Below, in pieces: positions 59,105-64,000 of a DNA stretch of 64,000 nt; the stretch's first letter is position 1, and each line of letters opens with the position of its first letter. Below the pieces are notes generated by a model. The model searched no databases, was not told the origin of the DNA, and saw only the letters and a program-made list of their open reading frames with translations. Made by a program: the position numbers and the translations under genes. Source of the DNA: CAWKOH01 sp963851245. GTDB lineage: Bacteria; Actinomycetota; Acidimicrobiia; Acidimicrobiales; Palsa-688. The stretch covers positions 1 through 64,000 of the forward strand of contig CAWKOH010000003.1 of the NCBI GenBank assembly GCA_963851245.1, in the 5' to 3' direction.

Positions 59105-62100
59105 ATGTTCCTGAAATCCCTAACGATCAAGGGTTTCAAGTCCTTCGCCGATACCACCACCCTCGAGTTCGAGCCGGGCGTGACGGTCGTGGTCGGCCCC
59201 AACGGGAGTGGGAAGTCCAACGTGGTGGACGCGGTGGCTTGGGTCCTCGGAGCCCAGGGCCCTCGCACGGTTCGTTCGACGAAGATGGAGGATGTCATAT
59301 TCGCCGGCACACCCAAGCGTCCGGCTCTCGGGCGGTCCGAGGTGTCCTTGACGATCGACAACAGCGCCGCGCTCTTGCCCATCGACTTCTCCGAGGTGAC
59401 GATCACCCGAACGCTGTTCAGAACAGGGGAATCCGAGTACGCCATCAACCGGGTGCCTTGTCGGCTCATGGACATCCAGGACCTGCTTTCGGACTCCGGT
59501 GTGGGGCGCCAGCAGCACGTCATCGTGTCGCAGGGGAACCTGGATGCCATCCTGAACGCCAGACCCGAGGAGCGACGCCTGGTAATCGAGGAGGCGGCCG
59601 GAATACTGAAGTTCCGCCGCCGCAAGGAGAAGTCCGAGCGCCGGCTGGAGTCCACGGAGGCCAGCCTGGTGCGCCTGCAGGACCTGCTCCGAGAAGTACG
59701 CCGCCAGCTGCGCCCGCTGGAGAAACAGGCCGAGGCTGCTCGCCGGCACGGTGACCTGGTGGCGGAGCTGACGGGGGTCCGGAGGTACCTGTTCGGCCGG
59801 GACCTGGCATCGATCGAGGGCCGCCTGGCCACGGCGGCCCGGGAACGGCAGGGCCTGGGACGGGCCGAGGTAGAGGTTCGCAGGGCACTGGCATCACTGG
59901 ACAGCGAGGTTCTTGCGGCCGAAGCCCAGATGGAACCCCACCAGTCACAGCCCACTTTCGACCTCGGGGAGCTGGTTTCTCGAGCCGAGGGGCTTAGAGC
60001 CAGGGCGGGGGGCTTGGCCGCTCTGATCGGAGAGCGCAAGCGCTCTATAGAGAGATCCCTGGCCGCGACTGTTGACCACGACGTCATAGCCAGTCTCGAG
60101 TCGGAATCAGCCGCGTTGTCCGACTCGCTGGCTGGTGCAGACACCGAGGCGGCGGCTCTCCAGCCCGAGGCAGACGCCTTGGCGGAAGCGGAGGAGAGCC
60201 TTGCAGCAGAGTCGGCCGCGCTGGAAGCGGAATGGCCTGTCGATGGCGCCGGCCGGGGGGATCCGGCAGCTGAAGTCAGAGGGGAGCTTGGCGCTCTGCG
60301 ATCGGCGACCCAGCGTTCCGCCGAAGAGGTTCAGCGGGTCGACGCCCGGGTGGACTCCCTGACCAGGCGCGGCAGCCGCCTCCGCGGCGAAGCCGACCGC
60401 CTGAGGGCGATAATTGAGCAGGGCGCTTCGGTGCGACCGGGCCTGGTTCAGTCGGAGCGAGATGAGCGCCAAGCCGAGGTCCGGGCCGAGGAGGCCTTGC
60501 GATCAGCCGACGAACGCCGGCGCCATGCTGACGCGGAGCGTCACAGGTGGGAGGCGCGCGAGGAAGCCCTCTTACAGGCGCTTGACGAGGCGAGGGCCCG
60601 AGCCGGAGCAGAACGCCTGAGTGATGTCGACGGCGTCGTGGGCACCCTCATGGAGCTGGTGCAGGTCGACCATGGGTACGAGTCCGCCTTCGAAGCCGCC
60701 GCGGGCGAAGTTCTCGCCGCCGTCATTGTCGACGGACTCGAATCGGCCCGACAGAGCCTGGCTCAGCTGCACCGGCAGGCTGCCGGCGGCGCCGTCCTCG
60801 CCCTTCCGGATCTGGCCCGCGGAATCCTGACGCAGCCGCCCGACGCCCCTCCGGGGACCATCAGGATGCGGACGAAGGTCCGGGGCCGCCTCCCCAATGT
60901 CAACGCCCTGCTGGACCAACTGTTACGGGATGCTTTCGTGACTGAGGCCGGGTGGCAGCACGCCATCGACGTGGCGATGGCCCATCCGGACCTGGTCGTC
61001 GTGACCACATCCGGAGACCGCTGCTCCCATGGCCTGTGGCAGGTCGGCGCCGGTGGGGACGGAGCCACCGGTGCGGCCCTGGAGGAAGCTCGCCGGCAGG
61101 CGGCGTTCGCCGCCGCCGGGGCCGGGCAGGCCGAGACGGTCCTGCAGGAAGCCCGCCGGGTCGCCGAGACGGCGCGAAGCCGCCAAGTGGCCGCCGCCCG
61201 GGCGGTTGAGGACAGCGGGGACCCGGGAGCGTGTGGCCGCCGAAGGCCTCGAGCGGGTCCGGGCCGATCTGGCTGACAACGACACCGAGCTGGCCGCCGC
61301 CCACGCCCACCGCTCGGAGCTGGCCCGGCGACACGACCGTGAGCTGGAACGTATCGCCGAGCTGGAGGCCCTGCTACCTGAGCTGCAACGCATGGCCGAA
61401 GCCGAGGCCGAACGGGCTGCGGTGGAGAGAGCGGCCCGATCCCGCCTGGCCGAGCGGTCCATGGCGCTGGCCAGCATGCGCCGGGAGCTGGAGGTCAGGG
61501 CGGCCGGGCTCGAGGAGCGCCGCACCCTGATGGCGAGACGGCTGCAGGAGGTGGAGGTGCGCCTTCGCGAGAACGTCGCGGAACGCGACCAGGCGGGTGC
61601 CCGCCGTGAGCAGGCTCAGCGCATGGCGGAAGTGACCGACCGGCTGCTCGGTTTCGTCCAGGCGAAAGAGGAAACCGTGGGTGCCGCGGTTACGCGTCTT
61701 CGCGAGGCGCGCCGAGCTGAAACCGAAGCGATCAAGGAGCGAACCGACCGCTTGGAGCAGCTGCGCCGGCAGCGCAGCGCCGCCGAGCGCCAGCTGGCCG
61801 AGATCCGCGAGAGGATCAACCGCACCGAGCTGGACGAAACAGAGTCCCGACTTCGTCTCGAGGGGCTGACCGACTCCATCCGACGGGATCTCGACTGCGA
61901 GCCCGAAGCTGTCAGGTCCGCCACCTGCCCGGAGCTCCCAGCGGGAAGCAGTGCCACCAGCAGGCGGAGCGAACTGGAGCGTGAGCTGAGGCTCATGGGC
62001 CCAATTAACCCGTTGGCACTGGAAGAGCACACCGCCCTGCAGGAACGCCACCAGTTCCTCGAATCCCAGCTCGAGGATGTACGCAGCGCCCGGAGGGAGT

Positions 62101-62600
62101 TGGCCAAAGTCATCCGGGCTATCGACAACGAGATAGTGGAGATTTTCGGCGCCGCCTACGCAGATGTGGCCGAGAACTTCCAGTCCCTGTTTGCCACCCT
62201 CTTCCCGGGGGGCGAAGGCCGGCTCCGGCTCACCGACCCCGACCACCTTCTGGACTCCGGTGTCGAGGTTGAAGCCCGGCCGTCGGGCAAGAACCTCAGG
62301 AGGCTGTCGCTCCTCTCGGGTGGCGAGCGCAGCTTGGCCGCCATGGCCTTTCTCTTCGCCGTCTTCAGAGCCCGCCCCTCGCCGTTCTACATGCTCGACG
62401 AGGTGGAGGCCGCTCTGGATGACGTGAACCTCCACCGGTTCCTCGACCTGATCCACGAGTTCCGGGACGAGGCCCAGCTTCTGGTGGTCAGCCATCAGAA
62501 GCGGACCATGGAGGCGGCTGACTGCCTCTATGGCGTCACGATGGCGCCCGGTGGGTCTTCACGGGTGGTGAGCGAGCGGGTGTCGGCGCCGGCGGGGTGA
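59105..62600 (+). CDS. smc: Chromosome segregation ATPase SMC (one frame break)
   Basis: SMC organises the chromosome as a condensin core. After correction the protein has about 1164 residues: Walker A VVGPNGSGKSNVVDAVAWVLG at residue ~33, a long coiled coil, the hinge near residues ~515-650 (GVVGTLMELVQVDHGYESAFEAA), a second coiled coil and the C-terminal head with the signature LSGGERSLAAMAFLFAVFRARPSPFYMLDEVEAALDD. The frame shifts by one extra base in the G4 run at 61217-61220; removing it joins …VEDSG to TRERVAAEG. SMC is essential in relatives, so an indel error is the likely cause. The stop codon sits in a tandem duplication. Confidence 0.92.
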
Positions 62601-62648
62601 GGCCGGCGGCCGGCGTCGGGGTGAGGCCGGCGGCCGGCGTCGGGGTGA
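62594..62648 (+). repeat. 24-bp tandem repeat duplicating the smc stop region
   Basis: Two identical 24-nt units (62594-62617 and 62618-62641) start with GGGGTGA, where the first TGA is the smc stop; a 7-nt partial unit follows to 62648. Each unit has a GC-rich palindrome (GGCCGGCGGCCGGC). The period of 24 keeps the frame. Confidence 0.75.
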
Positions 62649-63067
62649 AATATCATCATTGTGCTCAATAGGTAGCTAAACATCGTTTAACCGCTACTCA
62701 GCACAAAGGTCCTGACGGGTCCGCGGTCGTCTGACTGAGCTCGGCTGGTCTCGGAGCAGGCCGCCTGCGGGCAGAGGACCGAGCCAGGGGTAGGACATGT
62801 GGTGTTCGGCCCCTCTCGGTGCCAGCTCGCGTTCTGGGTGTCACAATGGTACAGAAATCACCTGAAATGACACCGAGAATATGAAATGGCACCGAGAGAA
62901 GATGACTCGCCACTTAAGGGCCGGCGCTGACCAGCTTGCTTTCACGAGACGGGCCGCAGTAGGCAACCCGCCCGCTGGACAAAGGTCGCCGGTCCCTCCA
63001 CTTCCTGACCACGGGCCCCGTCCCGCTTGAGTACCGATATTCCGGTCGCCGGTAGGCTCGGACCCCC
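62649..63067. other. smc-ftsY intergenic region with inverted and direct repeats
   Basis: These 419 nt separate genes that usually adjoin closely. An AT-rich stretch (62649-62700) carries an inverted pair TTGTGCT/AGCACAA (62659-62665, 62700-62706). A 12-bp perfect inverted repeat (62813-62824 with 62887-62898) has a third, degenerate copy at 62868-62879. No transposase frame is visible, so this may be the relic of a mobile element, or a regulatory region. A -10-like TAGGCT at 63053-63058 precedes ftsY by 9 nt. Confidence 0.5.
62813..62898. repeat. 12-bp perfect inverted repeat with internal degenerate copy
   Basis: CTCTCGGTGCCA (62813-62824) pairs exactly with TGGCACCGAGAG (62887-62898). A near-copy TGACACCGAGAA lies at 62868-62879, 19 bp before the right arm. 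Repeated motifs near one end resemble the terminal regions of IS21-type elements, but no transposase is found. Confidence 0.55.
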
Positions 63068-64000
63068 ATGCTGATCCTCCTTATCGTCGTCATTGCTGTG
63101 GCGCTGATCGTCCTGGCCGGGACGGGGTTCATCGTCGCCCGGCGCCGCCGCCTCCCGACAGCCCCGCCCGCCCCGGCGGTCACACCCCCGCCCGCCCCGC
63201 CCCCTGCCGTGGGGGCACCACCCGAGGCCGCCGGGCCGGTGGTCGAGCCGAGCGCCCGACCCGGGCCCCCCGACGTCGCTGAGGCCCCACCAGGCGTCGA
63301 AGCCCCGCCGGCAGCGGAAGCCGCGCCCGTCGTCGAAGCCCCGCCGGCGGAGGAGGTACCCCCGGAGGGGGAGCCCGCCGCCCCGCCCCGATTCCGTGAC
63401 CGTCTGACCCGGGCCCGCTCGACACTCAGCGGTTACCTGACTTCCGTCCGGTCCCGCAGCCGCATAGACGAGACGACATGGGAGGAACTGGAGGAGGGTC
63501 TCATCCTGGCCGACGTCGGCGCCAACGTGACCGCCGGGATACTCGACGACCTGCGTGCTCGGGTCAAGAGGGACTCGATCGACGATCCTGAGGCCTTGGT
63601 GGAAGCCCTCAAGGATGAACTGGTCACGCTTCTCCAGGGTGACACCGAGCTGCACACCACTGCCGGGGCAACCAACGTCTGGCTGTTCGTCGGCGTCAAC
63701 GGGGTGGGTAAGACGACCACTATCGGCAAACTGGGCCGGCGCCAGGTACAGGCGGGGCACAAGGTGGTCATGGCGGCGGGCGACACTTTCCGGGCCGCCG
63801 CTGCCGACCAGCTCGAGACCTGGGCCGGGCGGGTCGGTGCATCGATCATCAGGGGGAACGAAGGGGGCGATCCCGGCGCCGTCGTCTTCGACGCCGTTCA
63901 GCATGCGGCGGCACGAAACGCCGACCTGGTGCTGGCCGACACCGCCGGCCGCCTCCACACCAAGACCAACCTGATGGAGGAGCTGAAGAAGGTGCGCCGG
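63068..64000 (+). CDS. ftsY: Signal recognition particle receptor FtsY (cut by window end)
   Basis: The first 311 residues of FtsY, the SRP receptor GTPase. It starts with an actinobacterial membrane anchor (MLILLIVVIAVALIVLAGTGFIVARRRR), a long Ala/Pro/Glu-rich linker, then the N domain (LEEGLILADVGANVTAGILDDLR) and the G domain with FVGVNGVGKTTTIGKL (G1), GDTFRAAAADQL and ADTAGRLHTK. The frame is open at the window end, so the last part of the G domain is missing. ATG 63068 has a TAGGCT element 9 nt upstream. Confidence 0.93.
   Translation, partial: MLILLIVVIAVALIVLAGTGFIVARRRRLPTAPPAPAVTPPPAPPPAVGAPPEAAGPVVEPSARPGPPDVAEAPPGVEAPPAAEAAPVVEAPPAEEVPPEGEPAAPPRFRDRLTRARSTLSGYLTSVRSRSRIDETTWEELEEGLILADVGANVTAGILDDLRARVKRDSIDDPEALVEALKDELVTLLQGDTELHTTAGATNVWLFVGVNGVGKTTTIGKLGRRQVQAGHKVVMAAGDTFRAAAADQLETWAGRVGASIIRGNEGGDPGAVVFDAVQHAAARNADLVLADTAGRLHTKTNLMEELKKVRR

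Noticed and set aside
62698..62913. 71-residue minus-strand frame (possible transposase remnant)
   Set aside because: No recognisable transposase motif and no homologous copy in the window.

Overview
This window reads as a high-GC chromosome segment from an actinobacterium, most likely an uncultured member of the Acidimicrobiia or a near relative. Pointers are a mycothiol-conjugate amidase (mca), a fused 2-oxoglutarate dehydrogenase/decarboxylase with an N-terminal E2-like domain, GTP-type PEP carboxykinase, an F420-type luciferase-like oxidoreductase, a HxxxCxxC anti-sigma factor, a UvrD helicase with a C-terminal HRDC domain, and the order rpmB|fakA-recG-(zinc ribbon)-rsmD-coaD-sepIVA-DUF177-rpmF-plsX-acpP-rnc-mutM-smc-ftsY, whose coaD-to-ftsY part resembles the mycobacterial arrangement. 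I see no rRNA, tRNA, CRISPR array, phage or intact transposase.

Layout. 1-5 kb: an ECF vitamin transporter locus (membrane segment, two ATPase domains, EcfT), an EamA exporter and an isolated VirD4/TraG-like ATPase, all with broken frames. 5-8 kb: pterin dehydratase, mca, an SCP2 protein, an ECF sigma factor and its anti-sigma factor. 8-10 kb: an alkylation-repair pair (Ada-AlkA fusion and Ogt). 10-17 kb: divergent ddl and murF, a ChbG-type deacetylase, thiolase, F420 oxidoreductase and small genes. 17-30 kb: metabolic and repair genes (PAP2, PD-(D/E)XK nuclease, hydrolases, DUF72, malQ, LigC-like ligase, SDR, FAD reductase, galK, ettA). 30-48 kb: odhA/kgd, a NYN-S1-histone-H1-like fusion, xth, PaaI thioesterase, UvrD helicase, PH protein, CoA transferase, pckG, thiL-thiD and a GAF-HTH regulator. 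49-64 kb: the conserved housekeeping run from rpmB to ftsY, joining translation, replication restart, CoA/lipid synthesis, septation, RNA processing, DNA repair, chromosome segregation and membrane targeting.

Three patterns cut across the annotation. (1) About eighteen genes carry a TANNNT hexamer 6-9 nt before the start codon, the signature of leaderless transcription; it fixes several starts (rsmD, the PH protein, uvrD). (2) Five genes (the 26.8 kb hydrolase, rpmB, recG, mutM, smc) have a short tandem duplication spanning their own stop codon. (3) At least eleven single-base frame breaks, mostly in short homopolymers and also hitting smc and uvrD, look more like residual sequencing indels than real pseudogenes.

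The best candidates for undescribed biology are the NYN-S1-H1-tail protein (34883-36634), the 20-bp-phased repeat array upstream of xth (36772-36836), and the stop-codon-spanning repeats.
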